Source: AP-15 sp963750195
GTDB taxonomy: Bacteria; Pseudomonadota; Alphaproteobacteria; ATCC43930; CGMCC-115725
Direction: 5' to 3'
DNA: 64,000 bases
Assembly (NCBI GenBank): GCA_963750195.1
Contig: CAVVPS010000016.1
Coordinates: 558,001-622,000 of the forward strand
Shown: one piece after another, positions 8,696-17,434 of the stretch
Layout of the letters: every line of letters begins with the position of its first letter
Position numbering within the stretch: the stretch's first letter is position 1
Translations under genes and position numbers: made by a program
Notes under the pieces: generated by a model
Told to the model about the DNA's origin: nothing
What the model saw: only the letters and a program-made list of their open reading frames with translations
Databases searched by the model: none

Positions 8696-9868
8696 ATGAA
8701 AATCATCAAAGTGTCCGCGATTCCAATGTCGGCGCCGGTTCCGGAGGAAAAGCGCCACCGCACCGACCTTGGAACCAAGGTCAAGAGTGACGCGACTTTG
8801 ATCCGCGTCGAAACCGACAGCGGGCTCACCGGCATTGGTGCGGCTCTCGGCACGCCGCCGATCGTCGCCGCCATCGTCGAGCATGAGCTCGCGGCGGAAT
8901 GCGTCGATGAGGATCCCATGTTCTCCGAGCGCATCTACGAAAAGATGTACAACGGCTCGCGCAGCAGGCCGGCGCTCGAGCGCGGCGTCACCCAGGCTGA
9001 CGAAAGCCGGCGCCGCGGCGTCATCATGGAAGCAATTGCCGGCATCGACATCGCGGTATGGGACGTCAAGGCGCAAGCGCTCGGCATTCCGCTCTACCAT
9101 GCGCTTGGTGCGGCGCGCAGCTCGGTGCGGGGCTATGCGAGTGGCGGCTGGGCGCCGGGCGACGAGGCCGAGGCGGAACTCGCGGGCTATGCCGCGAAGG
9201 GCTTCACCGCTGCCAAGATGCGCGTGGTCGGTCGCGACGGCTTCTCGATCTCCAACTGTGTGCGCCGCGTGAAGGCGGCCCGCCGCGGGCTTGGCCCCAA
9301 CGTCGAACTGATGATCGACGCGCACGGCTCGCTCGAAGTTGCGACCGCCATCAAGCTTGCCAAGGAGCTCGAGCCCTACGACATCGCTTGGTTCGAGGAG
9401 CCGGTCTCGCCCGACGATCACGCCGGTCAGGCGGAGGTGCGCCGATCGACGACAATCCCCATTGCCTCGGGGGAGCGCGAGTTCACGCGGTTCGATTTCC
9501 AGGATCTGCTCCAGCGCCGTGCACTCGACATCGCGCAGCCGGACGTCGCCCGCGCCGGCGGCATGACCGAGATCCGGCGTATTGCGGCACTGACCTCGGC
9601 GCACGGCGTGCGTCTGGCGCCGCATGCCTGGGGCAGCGGGGTTCTGTTCGCCGCAAGCATTCACGTCGCGATGGCAGCCCCCAACTGCCACATTCTCGAG
9701 GTGAGCCAAGGCTATATGCCGATGATGTGGGAGCTCTTCAACGAGCCGTTCGACATCCGTTCGGACGGCATGGTGCATGCCCCTGACCGGCCGGGCCTCG
9801 GTTTCACCTTGCGCGCGGATGCGCTGGAGCGGTTCAGATACGTCGACGGCCCCGAGTATAAGTTCTAG
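8696..9868 (+). CDS. Mandelate racemase/muconate lactonizing-type enolase-superfamily enzyme
   Basis: A 390-residue enzyme with an N-terminal capping domain and a TIM barrel. Expected residues are visible: a K-x-R motif (AAKMRV, about residue 176), metal ligands D in MIDAHGS, E in WFEEP and E in ASGERE, and the C-terminal barrel His in LAPHAWGSG. This set matches the mandelate racemase/galactonate dehydratase subgroup, which abstracts a proton alpha to a carboxylate using magnesium. The gene follows the VOC gene on the same strand and precedes an amidohydrolase, so a shared catabolic operon is likely. The exact substrate cannot be told. Confidence 0.88.
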   Translation: MKIIKVSAIPMSAPVPEEKRHRTDLGTKVKSDATLIRVETDSGLTGIGAALGTPPIVAAIVEHELAAECVDEDPMFSERIYEKMYNGSRSRPALERGVTQADESRRRGVIMEAIAGIDIAVWDVKAQALGIPLYHALGAARSSVRGYASGGWAPGDEAEAELAGYAAKGFTAAKMRVVGRDGFSISNCVRRVKAARRGLGPNVELMIDAHGSLEVATAIKLAKELEPYDIAWFEEPVSPDDHAGQAEVRRSTTIPIASGEREFTRFDFQDLLQRRALDIAQPDVARAGGMTEIRRIAALTSAHGVRLAPHAWGSGVLFAASIHVAMAAPNCHILEVSQGYMPMMWELFNEPFDIRSDGMVHAPDRPGLGFTLRADALERFRYVDGPEYKF

Positions 9869-10046
9869 CGGCAATCCGGTGACGATCCGCCGACGCTGCA
9901 GCGGTTCCGTGTGGCCGGTGGCGCGGCAACACCCACATCCCCGACGGACCCGGGGATCATCGCCTCATCAACGCACGAAGCCTGGGCCCTCTGGACACGA
10001 ACGTGGTGTGATTGCCAAACTCGCGTAATACAGAGGAGCTTCCCCG

Positions 10047-10889
10047 ATGATCATCATTGATTCCCAGGTCCATGTGTATGAGGCGAACACGCCGAAGCGA
10101 CCCTGGCACAGCGTGCCGAGCTGGCCCGACCACGTCACGGGCGACGAGATGGTGGCGGCGATGGATAAGGTCGGCGTCGACGGCGCGATCTTCATCTCCG
10201 CCTTTTCCATCTACCAGTACGACGCCAGCTATGCGGTGGAGGTGCAGCAGGCCCATCCGGGCCGGTTCGCCATCATCAAGCCGGTCAACCCGGACGATCC
10301 GGCGGTGGCCGAAATCATCGCCGACTGGAAAAAGACGCCGGGCGCGGTCGGCATCCGCATCATGCTGACGCGGGAGGCGAACCGTGCGCCCGACGACCCG
10401 GGCCTCAACCGGATCGCACGCGCGGCCGCGCGCCATGATTTTCCGGTCAACGTCCTGTTCTGGGGCAATGTGGACGCGGGCACGGCGCTGATCGACCGCC
10501 ATCCGGATACGCGGTTCATCATCGACCATCTAGCCATCGTGCAGCCACGCGTGCCGCCGGCGCCGCCGCAGCCTTGGGCCGACCTCCCGAAGGTGCTGGA
10601 ACTCGCCAAACGCCCGAACGCGGTGATCAAGGTCAGCGGCGCCTGCACATTGTCCCACCAGCCGTTCCCGTTCCCGGATATTTGGGACCCGATCGCCCGC
10701 GTGTTCGATGCCTGGGGCTTCGATCGCTGCCTGTGGGGCACGGACTGGACGCGTGCGTTCGCCGTCGTCAATTACGAGCAGGCCGTCGAGCCCTTCCTCA
10801 AGACCGACCGCCTGAGCGACGCCGAGCGGGCGATGCTGATGGGCGGCGCCTGCGCCAAGGCTTATGGCTGGTCGCCGAAGAAAGGTTAG
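10047..10889 (+). CDS. Amidohydrolase 2-family metal-dependent hydrolase
   Basis: A 280-residue TIM-barrel protein. The N terminus IIIDSQVHVYE resembles the first metal-binding strand of the family (usually D-x-H-x-H; here D-S-Q-V-H, so one His is replaced by Gln). The barrel continues with RFIIDHLAIVQPR (strand 5 His) and ends with WGFDRCLWGTDWTRAF (the terminal Asp motif). Members hydrolyse or decarboxylate cyclic or aromatic acids. It sits 178 bases after the enolase-superfamily gene, and the start of a BNR-repeat gene follows 52 bases later, so these probably formed one operon before IS21 inserted. Confidence 0.85.
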   Translation: MIIIDSQVHVYEANTPKRPWHSVPSWPDHVTGDEMVAAMDKVGVDGAIFISAFSIYQYDASYAVEVQQAHPGRFAIIKPVNPDDPAVAEIIADWKKTPGAVGIRIMLTREANRAPDDPGLNRIARAAARHDFPVNVLFWGNVDAGTALIDRHPDTRFIIDHLAIVQPRVPPAPPQPWADLPKVLELAKRPNAVIKVSGACTLSHQPFPFPDIWDPIARVFDAWGFDRCLWGTDWTRAFAVVNYEQAVEPFLKTDRLSDAERAMLMGGACAKAYGWSPKKG

Positions 10890-10941
10890 TATTTCCCCGT
10901 GGATCTTCGGGGTAGGTCTATCAGGGTGAGGGAGGCGGCGT

Positions 10942-10952
10942 ATGGCAGCGGA
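10942..10952 (+). pseudogene. First codons of the BNR-repeat gene, cut by IS21
   Basis: ATG GCA GCG GA, preceded by a strong GAGGGAGG ribosome site. Joined to base 16218, after removal of the IS21 element and one copy of the 8-bp duplication, it continues in frame into the BNR-repeat protein (M-A-A-D-Y-S-I-C-L-G-T-A-G-W-G). This identifies the original start of that gene. Confidence 0.85.
10945..10952. repeat. Target site duplication of IS21, left copy
   Basis: GCAGCGGA directly abuts the left IS end. The identical octamer abuts the right end at 16210. Eight bases is within the known range for IS21-family duplications. Confidence 0.88.
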
Positions 10953-11026
10953 TGCTGATTCCGGCGAAGTCGCTCGGTCATTCCGAGATCATGTCGCTCG
11001 CTGTTCCGACCTGATGTCGCCCGCTT
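10953..11026. repeat. IS21 left-end terminal repeats
   Basis: About three imperfect 23-25-bp units, each ending in a form of GTCGCTC or GTCGCCC (GATTCCGGCGAAGTCGCTC, then ATTCCGAGATCATGTCGCTC, then GTTCCGACCTGATGTCGCCC). They mirror the repeats at the right end and are the expected IstA binding sites. Confidence 0.8.
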
Positions 11027-11073
11027 GAGGGGTCCTGCTGGTGAGTGTTTTTTGGCGAAAGGCGTAGCGCTGG

Positions 11074-11501
11074 TCAATCCCTGAGAGCTGATCTTGGTCG
11101 GGTTCGTCGCAGGCTGTCGCCGGCGAGATCGATGCGATGGGCGTTGTGGACGAGGCGGTCGAGGATGGCGTCGGCATAGGTTGGGTTGCCGATGATCTCG
11201 TGCCATTTGTCGATCGGGATCTGGCTGGTCAGGATGGTCGAGCGGCGGCCGTATCGCTCTTCGAGGATCTCGTAGAGATCACGGCGAGCGCTTCCGTCGA
11301 GCGGTTCAAGACCCCAATCGTTGAGGATGAGAAGCTGGACGCCGTTGAGGCTGCGCATGATGCGGGGATAGCGGCCGTCGCCGTGGGCCAGGGCGAGATC
11401 GGCGAAAAGCTTGGGGACGCGCTGATAGAGCACCGAGCGGTTGTCGCGGCAAGCCTGGTGGCCGAGGGCACAGGCAAGCCAACTTTTGCCGACGCCGGTC
11501 G
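11074..11501 (-). pseudogene. istB: istB, C-terminal fragment
   Basis: The fragment encodes the IS21 helper ATPase from the middle of Walker A onward: GVGKSWLACALGHQA, Walker B region GVQLLILNDWGLEPL, sensor region RSTILTSQIPIDKWHEIIG and the end RIDLAGDSLRR. The first half lies 2.6 kb away at 14094-14433, separated by the recombinase element. Rejoining the two gives GPTGVGKS with no missing base. IstB drives target capture for IstA. Confidence 0.9.
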
Positions 11502-11531
11502 AAGCAGCGTCATACTGCCGGGTGTCCGGCG

Positions 11532-11990
11532 ATTGAGGTCCGGATCGTCTATCCGTTTCACCCACGGAGCGGCGCGATCGTCGCGGCGATCGGCGCCAAG
11601 CGCCATGCCGGTGCCGAGCATTTCATCATCCGGCAACCCGATCGCACGTTGGCACTACTGCCGGCGTGGATGACAGAAGCAGGGCGCGGCATTCCGGCAC
11701 TTGTGGCAACTCCACGGCTGCCGATCGAGCACCTGGCCGAGCTATGCACATTGCTCGACGCCCTTATGGCCTCCTGCAGCGGGGATCCATCCCACTGCAA
11801 GGGAGCCAGCGATGGAGCGAGGGCGAGGTCGCCAGGGGGACCTGTTCAACGAGACGCCGCAGACGGTGGAGCTGCGGCTCGAGTTGCGCTGCAAGATAGC
11901 GCAGCTGCTGCAGACGCTGCTGACCGAGGCGGCAGGCGTACAACAGCAACGGACCGAATCGGCAGCTCGCGACGGCGGGGAGGCTGGTGA
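11532..11990 (+). CDS. DUF5372-like recombinase-associated protein
   Basis: The frame encodes VRIVYPFHPRSGAIVAAIG, then HFIIRQPDRTLALLPAWMTE, the pattern of the small DUF5372 proteins that accompany large serine recombinases. No standard start codon lies before this conserved block, so either the start is an unusual ATT/GTC or an upstream base has been lost; a TTG at 11649 would leave out the conserved part. The last 180 bases overlap the next small gene in another frame. Function is unknown; it may regulate or assist recombination. Confidence 0.55.
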   Translation: MEVRIVYPFHPRSGAIVAAIGAKRHAGAEHFIIRQPDRTLALLPAWMTEAGRGIPALVATPRLPIEHLAELCTLLDALMASCSGDPSHCKGASDGARARSPGGPVQRDAADGGAAARVALQDSAAAADAADRGGRRTTATDRIGSSRRRGGW

Positions 11991-11997
11991 TGACTAG
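11812..11997 (+). CDS. Small recombinase-operon protein
   Basis: A 61-residue acidic protein. It begins with MERGRGRQGDLFNETPQTVE and has a helical middle (LRLELRCKIAQLLQTLL). A GGGAG ribosome site precedes the ATG, and the stop overlaps the recombinase start (GATGACTAG), pointing to translational coupling. Comparable small genes precede this class of recombinase in related bacteria. The role is unknown. Confidence 0.55.
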   Translation: MERGRGRQGDLFNETPQTVELRLELRCKIAQLLQTLLTEAAGVQQQRTESAARDGGEAGDD

Positions 11998-14060
11998 GAT
12001 CACGCCTGACCATCTCGCCCGCGCTGCCTTTGTTTACGTGCGCCAGTCGACCAGCGACCAGGTGCTGCACAATCACGAAAGCCGGCGTCGCCAGTACGGG
12101 CTGGTCGATCGCGCCCGCGCCCTGGGCTGGGCGGCCGTCGAAGTGATTGACGATGATCTCGGCCGGTCCGGTTCCGGCATTTCGCGACCGGGTTTCGAGA
12201 AGCTGTTGGCAGCAATCTGCGAGGGCCGGGTCGGCGCCGTCGTCTCGATCGAGGCCTCGCGGCTCGCCCGCAACGGGCGCGACTGGCATACCCTGCTCGA
12301 GTTTTGCGGGCTGGTTGACACGCTGATCGTCGACGAGGACGGCGTCTACGATCCGCGTCATCCCAACGACCGGTTGCTCCTCGGTATGAAAGGCACGATG
12401 AGCGAGATGGAGTTGTCGCTGTTTCGCCAGCGCTCGCTCGAAGCCCTGAAGCAGAAGGCCCGGCGCGGCGAGCTCTTCCTTACCGTGGCGATCGGCTACC
12501 TGAAGACGTCGCACGACCGCATCGAGAAAGACCCTGATCGTCGCGTCCAGGAGGCGATCATGCTCGCCTTCAACAAATTCGCCGAGCTGCAGACCGTGCG
12601 GCAGGTGCATCTCTGGATGCGGCAAGAGCGACTGCCCTTGCCGGCGACCGAATACGGTCCGGAAGGCCGCAAGGTGATCTGGAAGCTGCCGGTCTACAAC
12701 ACGCTGCGCCACCTGCTGACCAACCCGATCTATGCCGGCGCCTACGTCTTTGGCCGCACCGGCAGCCGCATCACCATCGAGGCCGGAAGAAAACGGATCG
12801 TGCGCGGCTTCCGTCGGGACCGGAGCAGCTGGGAGGTTTTGATCCGCGACCATCACGAAGGTTACATTAGCTGGGCGGAGTTCGAGAGAAACCTGCGGCT
12901 GATTGCTGACAATGCCAACGGCAAAAGCTTTATGAGCCGCGGCTCTGTCCGGCGCGGCGAGGCGCTGCTGGCCGGCCTGTTGCGATGCGGGCATTGCGGC
13001 CGCAAGCTGCATGTCGCCTACAGCGGCGAGAACGGCAGCTCGGGCCGCTATCACTGTCGGGGTGGTCAGATCAACCATGGCGGCGACCGCTGCATCTCGT
13101 TTGGCGGCATGCGGATCGACCGCGCTGTCGGTGCCGAGGTGATCGAGCGCCTGCAGCCGTTGGGCATCGAGGCGGCGATCGGCGCGATGGAAATCACGGC
13201 GCGCTGAGAATGCGGAGAAACAGCGTCAGACCGAGTTGGCGATCGAGCAGGCCCGCTACGAGGTAGCGCGGGCTCGCCGTCAATACGATGCGGTTGATCC
13301 CGAGAACCGATTGGTCGCCGCCGAGCTGGAGCAACGCTGGAATGAGCGTCTGCTCGGCGTCCGTGCGCTCGAAGAGGAGCAGGATGGATTGACGGCAATG
13401 GCGGGGACGACACTCACCGAGACCGAGCGCCAACGCCTGCTGGCACTAGGCCGTGACGTAGAGGTTGCCTGGAACAGCCCTGGAGCGACGCCGGCCACCC
13501 GAAAGCGGATCATCCGCACGCTGATCGACGAGATCGTGGTGCGGGTCGAGGATGATGCGCTCACTCTCGTGATCCGATGGGCAGGTGGCGATCACACCCC
13601 GCTGCGCGTGCGCAAGAATCGCGCAGGCCAGCATCGCTGGGGAACGGCTGCCGACGTGGTCGACCTCGTCACCGTGCTCGCCCGGCAGCTGCCCGACAAG
13701 GCGATTGCGCCAATCCTCAACCGCGCCGGCAAAACGACTGGGCGCGGCAACGGCTGGACGCGTTCACGCGTCTGCTTTCTGCGCAATCATCGCAGGATCC
13801 CACCTTACCGTGAGGGGGAGCGCGCTGAACGCGGCGAGGTCACAATGGAGGAAGCGGCCAGAGCTCTAAATGTCAGCGAAGCAACCGTTCGCCGGCTCAT
13901 CCAGGAGAAAATCTTACCAGCCACCCAGCACTGCAAGGGCGCTCCCTGGGCGATCCGCGCCGGGGATCTCGAGGATGCCAAGGTCAAGCATGCAGCCGAT
14001 GCGCGCCGCCAGCGGCGTCCGCCGTCTGACGATCTGCGGCAAAATATCTTGCCATTATAG
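11990..14060 (+). pseudogene. Large serine recombinase with C-terminal HTH domain, one frameshift
   Basis: Resolvase domain with the nucleophile region FVYVRQSTSDQ (Ser near residue 16) and EASRLARNGRDWH; recombinase domain around LLTNPIYAGAYVFGR; zinc ribbon LLRCGHCGRKLHVAY and YHCRGG. A coiled coil follows in the next frame (EKQRQTELAIEQARYEVARA), so one base appears gained near 13201 and the full protein would be about 690 residues. Its last 75 residues form an excisionase-like helix-turn-helix (EEAARALNVSEATVRRLIQE). Family role: site-specific integration and excision of its own element. The frameshift would give a 405-residue protein that still has the catalytic and zinc domains. Confidence 0.85.
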
Positions 14061-14093
14061 GATGATAGCGAGATGGGCATTATGAAGCGGGAT

Positions 14094-14433
14094 CGGTCGG
14101 CCCGCACAGGATCAAATTGTCATGCGCGTCGATCCACTCGCCGCCGGCGAGCTTGTGGAACAGTCCGCGATCGAAGCCGCGCGGGGCCCGGTAATCGACG
14201 TCCTCGATGACGGCCTGGTGGCGCAACCGGGCGTAACGCAGCCGGGCGGCCAGGCGCTTGTCGCGGCGATGGGTGACCTCACGATCGACCAGCAGGCCGA
14301 GCCAATCGGCATGGGGCCAGTCGGCATGGGTAAGGGTCGCCCCCTCGCCGGAGGCTTCGAGTTCGGCGAACGCCTGGGCCATGCCGGAAAGCCCGAGCTG
14401 GTGCAGTTGATCAAGCATTGGGTGGGTCAGCAA
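14094..14433 (-). pseudogene. istB: istB, N-terminal fragment
   Basis: The fragment starts at TTG with an AAGGAG site 8 bases before. It encodes LDQLHQLGLSGMAQAFAELEA, the conserved IstB N terminus, through NLILCGPT, the first residues of Walker A, where the recombinase element begins. It lies 20 bases downstream of istA. See the C-terminal fragment for the remainder. Confidence 0.88.
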
Positions 14434-14453
14434 TGTCCATTCTCCTTAACGGG

Positions 14454-16002
14454 TTAATGGTAGTAGCGGGGACCGCGGATGTTGGGGTGGAGCACCGGAA
14501 CAGTGTTGGCGCTCGGCCCTTGTGGGGCCTGGCGATCGAGCTTGTTGTCGAGGATCGAACGCATCGAGCCGTAGGTCAGCGTGCCGATCTCGATGGCGTG
14601 TATCGCCGCCGCTTCGACACGATCGGCGCCAAATGGCCGCAGCAGGCGAACGATGCCCAGGCAGGAGCGGAAGCCCTTGTTCAGGATGCGGCCGGCGCTC
14701 CAGGATCAGTTCGCATAACGCCACCGTGGCCGGACCGATCGCGGCGGCCTCGTGTCGAATGCGTTCGACGGTCCAGTCGGCATAGCGCCGGTGGCTTGAC
14801 GGCATGTGATCGGCGACGGTGGTGTGCCGGTAATTGCCGCTGGAGCGCAGATGCGCGGCAATCCGCTCGCCTTTGAGAAAGATCTCGACGGTGCGCGGCG
14901 TCAGCCGCACCTCAACCTCGCGGCGGGCGAAGCGGTAGGGCACGCTGTAAAAGTGAGCCTCGACCTCGACGTGATAATCGACGCCGACCCGGCGCAACCG
15001 CCATTCGGCAAAGGCATAGGGCTCGCTGGGCAATCCCTTGAGGTGCGGCCGGTCGAGTTCCTCGAGCAATGCGCGGCGGGTAACGCCGAGCCGGCGAAGC
15101 AGCCGCTCTTCGTTGAGTTGGCGCAGCAACTCGCCGATCGCCGCGTTGAGCTCGGCCAGACTGTAAAAGCGACGATGGCGCAGCCTACCGAGCAGCCAAC
15201 GCTCGACAATGAGCACGGCAGCCTCGACCTTTGCTTTATCACGAGGACGACGCGGCCGCGCCGGCAGGATCGCCGTGTCGTAATAGGCCGCCATCTCGGC
15301 GTAGGTGCGGTTGACCTGCGGCTCGTAGAGGCAGGCCTTGATCACCGCGACTTTGGTGTTGTCCGGCACCAGCAGGTTGGGCACCCCGCCGATCGCCTCG
15401 AAAGCCCGGGTATGGGCGCCGATCCAGTCGGCAAGCGCCGGGGTCCAGCTCGCCTCGGCATAGGTGAAGTTCGAGGCGCCCAGCACGGCAACAAAGATTT
15501 GCGCCGGCCGGGTCTTCTCGGTCAGTCGGTCGATAATCACCGGCATCGTGTCGCCGGCATAATCGACAAACAGCTTGTCGCCGCCGGCATGGGTCTGCCG
15601 CATCGTGACCGAGACCCGGGACGCCCAGCCGCGGTACAGCTCGCAAAACCGCGAGTAGCGATAGCCGTCGGGATGCCGCTCGATGTACTCGTCCCACAGG
15701 ATCTGCAGCGTGACGTGCTTGCGCTTCAGCTCGCGATGAACCGTCGCCCAATCGGGCTCGGGGAGGCGGCGGTGGCCCTGCTTCTTGCCGGCCGCGGTGA
15801 AGAGCTGTGCTTCCAGCGCCGCGTCGGTCAACTCGGCTGGCAACGGCCAGCTCAGCCCGGCGACCGCGAGCCGCTTCAGCGTCAGCCGGACCATCGACGA
15901 CGCCACGCCGACCCGGCGGGCGATCTCGTTGCCGGATACCCCGGCGGCCTTCAACCGAAGCACGTCGCGCACTTGGCGCATCGCGATCCTCTCTGCTGGC
16001 AT
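14454..16002 (-). pseudogene. istA: istA transposase, one frameshift near the 3' end
   Basis: IS21-family DDE transposase. It starts MPAERIAMRQVRDVLRLKAAG with an HTH (EIARRVGVASSMVRLTLKRL). The catalytic core includes FVDYAGDTMPV (first Asp), LLVPDNTKVAV (second Asp) and ARPRRPRDKAKVEAAV (Glu). The C terminus shifts frame near 14675; the other frame continues RSCLGIVRLLRPFGADR to a normal end at 14454. As written, the main frame ends in a scrambled tail. This damage probably inactivates or weakens transposition. Confidence 0.9.
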
Positions 16003-16070
16003 CGTCCCCTCCCGTGGCAAAAGCCGAAGGAGCGGACCCTAAGCGGGCCAGCAGAGACCCCCCTCTAACC

Positions 16071-16209
16071 GGGCGACTTCATCCCGGAATGGCGGGCGAA
16101 ATCATCTCGGAACGCCGAGCGAAATCATCTCGGAACGCCGAGCGACATTAAATCGGAATGGTGGGCGAGATCATCCCGGAATCCCGGGCGACTTCCCCCG
16201 GAATCCGCA
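16071..16209. repeat. IS21 right-end 23-bp tandem repeats
   Basis: Six consecutive units of 23 bases of the form GGGCGA-N2-TCATCCCGGAAT-N3. Two neighbouring units are nearly identical (GCGAAATCATCTCGGAACGC twice). IS21 elements usually show two or three such units at an end; six is on the high side. Confidence 0.85.
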
Positions 16210-16217
16210 GCAGCGGA
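16210..16217. repeat. Target site duplication of IS21, right copy
   Basis: GCAGCGGA, identical to 10945-10952, immediately outside the right IS end. Confidence 0.88.
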
Positions 16218-17181
16218 TTACAGTATCTGTCTTGGTACGGCCGGCTGGGGCGTGTGGCACAGCCCGGATGCCGGTAAATCGTGGACCCGCCATCGCGCCC
16301 CGTTCCCGCTGAACAGCCGCATCCAGGCGCTGGTCGCCCATCCCAAAGAGGCGCATACCGTTTTCGCCGGCGGCGATACCGGCCTGTTCGTCAGCCACGA
16401 CGGCGGGGCGCGGTGGGAATGCCTTGGCGCCAATGGCGCTCTGCCGACGATCTGGTCGCTGACCCTCGACCCGGTCGATCCCGATATTCTGTTTGCCGGC
16501 ACACGCCCGTCCGGGGTCTATCGCTCGCGCGACGGCGGACGGCAGTGGGAGAAATTGGCGATAGACGCCGCCCGCGAGTGTTCGATCGGCGAAGCTTTCG
16601 TGACCAGCCTCGTCGTCGACCCCGACGATCATCGCATGGTCTGGGCCGGTGTGGAAATCGACGGCGTCTTTCGCAGCCGGGACGGCGGGAACAGTTGGAC
16701 GCATCTTGACCGAGAGACGGGTTTGTACGATCCGGACATTCACGCCGTGGCGATCGCCGCAACGCAGCCCAAGCGCCTCTATGCCAGCACGGCGCGCGAA
16801 ATGTTTATCAGCGACAATCTGGGCGAGACCTGGGAACCCCTGGGCATCAAGGAGAAATGGCCGCTGCCCTATGCCCGCGGCATGGCGGTCAAACCCGATG
16901 ATCCCGGCGTGCTGTTCGCCGGCTGCGGCGAGACCACGACCGGCGAAAAAGGCCACGTGCTCCGCACCACGGACTTCGGGGAGGCCTGGGAGATCCTGCC
17001 ATTCCCGACCCAGGCCAATGCCACAGTGTGGGGCCTCGCCACCCATCCCGCCGACCCCAACCGCATCGTCGCGTTCAGCCTGTTCGGCGAGGTCTACGTC
17101 ACCGAGGACGGCGGCGCCTCCTGGCGCAAAATCCCCCGCGAATTCGGCGAGATCAGAGCCGCCGCCTGGGTGCCAAACTGA
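16218..17181 (+). pseudogene. BNR/sialidase-type beta-propeller protein, separated from its start by IS21
   Basis: About 320 residues containing repeated Asp-box-like units (SPDAGKSW, SHDGGARW, SRDGGRQW, SRDGGNSW, SDNLGETW, TEDGGASW), which build a multi-bladed propeller like those of sialidases and photosystem assembly factors. The missing first four codons and ribosome site are at 10942-10952, on the far side of IS21. A GTG at 16252 could start a shortened product, but no ribosome site supports it. It followed the amidohydrolase in the original operon. The reaction, if any, is unknown. Confidence 0.85.
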
Positions 17182-17364
17182 TTTCTATGATCGGCGATCA
17201 AGAATGAAGAGATGACAAAGGCCTCTGCTGGTGGCGGTGTACGAGCCGACACGCCGCCGCCAAGGGTGGTTGGATATGCTCGCCCACCACGCAGGTTTGG
17301 CGCCCGAATATGCCCGCGACCTAGCCCCTCCTAGAAAGCGGTCTCCACCACGGCGCGCCTACAG

Positions 17365-17399
17365 CGCTGGGTCCCCGGACCCCGGGAGAGGACCCAGCG
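17365..17399. repeat. GC-rich hairpin between convergent genes
   Basis: CGCTGGGTCC and GGACCCAGCG form a perfect 10-bp stem around 15 bases, with further inner pairing (CCGG). It lies between the ends of the BNR-repeat gene and the leftward amidohydrolase. No T-tract follows, so it could be a factor-independent terminator in name only, or a dispersed palindromic repeat. Confidence 0.5.
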
Positions 17400-17434
17400 G
17401 CCGCGGCGTCCGGTGACCAGAGGACTACAGGAAT

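Larger units (their letters stand above)
11496..14099. mobile_element. Serine-recombinase mobile element inserted in istB
   Basis: A 2,598-bp insertion flanked by CGGTCG at both ends (11496-11501 and 14094-14099). Removing the sequence plus one hexamer restores an uninterrupted istB. It carries a DUF5372-type gene, a small overlapping gene and a large serine recombinase, all rightward. No terminal inverted repeats were seen, as expected when a serine recombinase joins short shared core sequences. Confidence 0.82.
10953..16209 (-). mobile_element. IS21-family element carrying an internal serine-recombinase element
   Basis: Genes run leftward as istA then istB. The ends are TGCTGATTCCGG on the left and, read inward from the right, TGCGGATTCCGG; both carry multiple 23-bp terminal repeats. 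An 8-bp direct repeat flanks it. Without the internal 2.6-kb insertion the element would be about 2.66 kb, normal for the family. Both istA (frameshift) and istB (interrupted) are damaged, so this copy should be unable to move on its own. Confidence 0.9.

Noticed and set aside
8030..9874. A 614-codon open frame on the minus strand
   Set aside because: It is antisense to the VOC and enolase-superfamily genes, whose products show catalytic motifs. Long antisense frames are common in GC-rich coding DNA.
11137..11673. A 178-codon rightward frame across the element junction
   Set aside because: It lies opposite istB and crosses the insertion boundary, so it cannot be an old gene.
14806..16068. 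A 420-codon rightward frame
   Set aside because: Antisense to istA, which has all transposase motifs.
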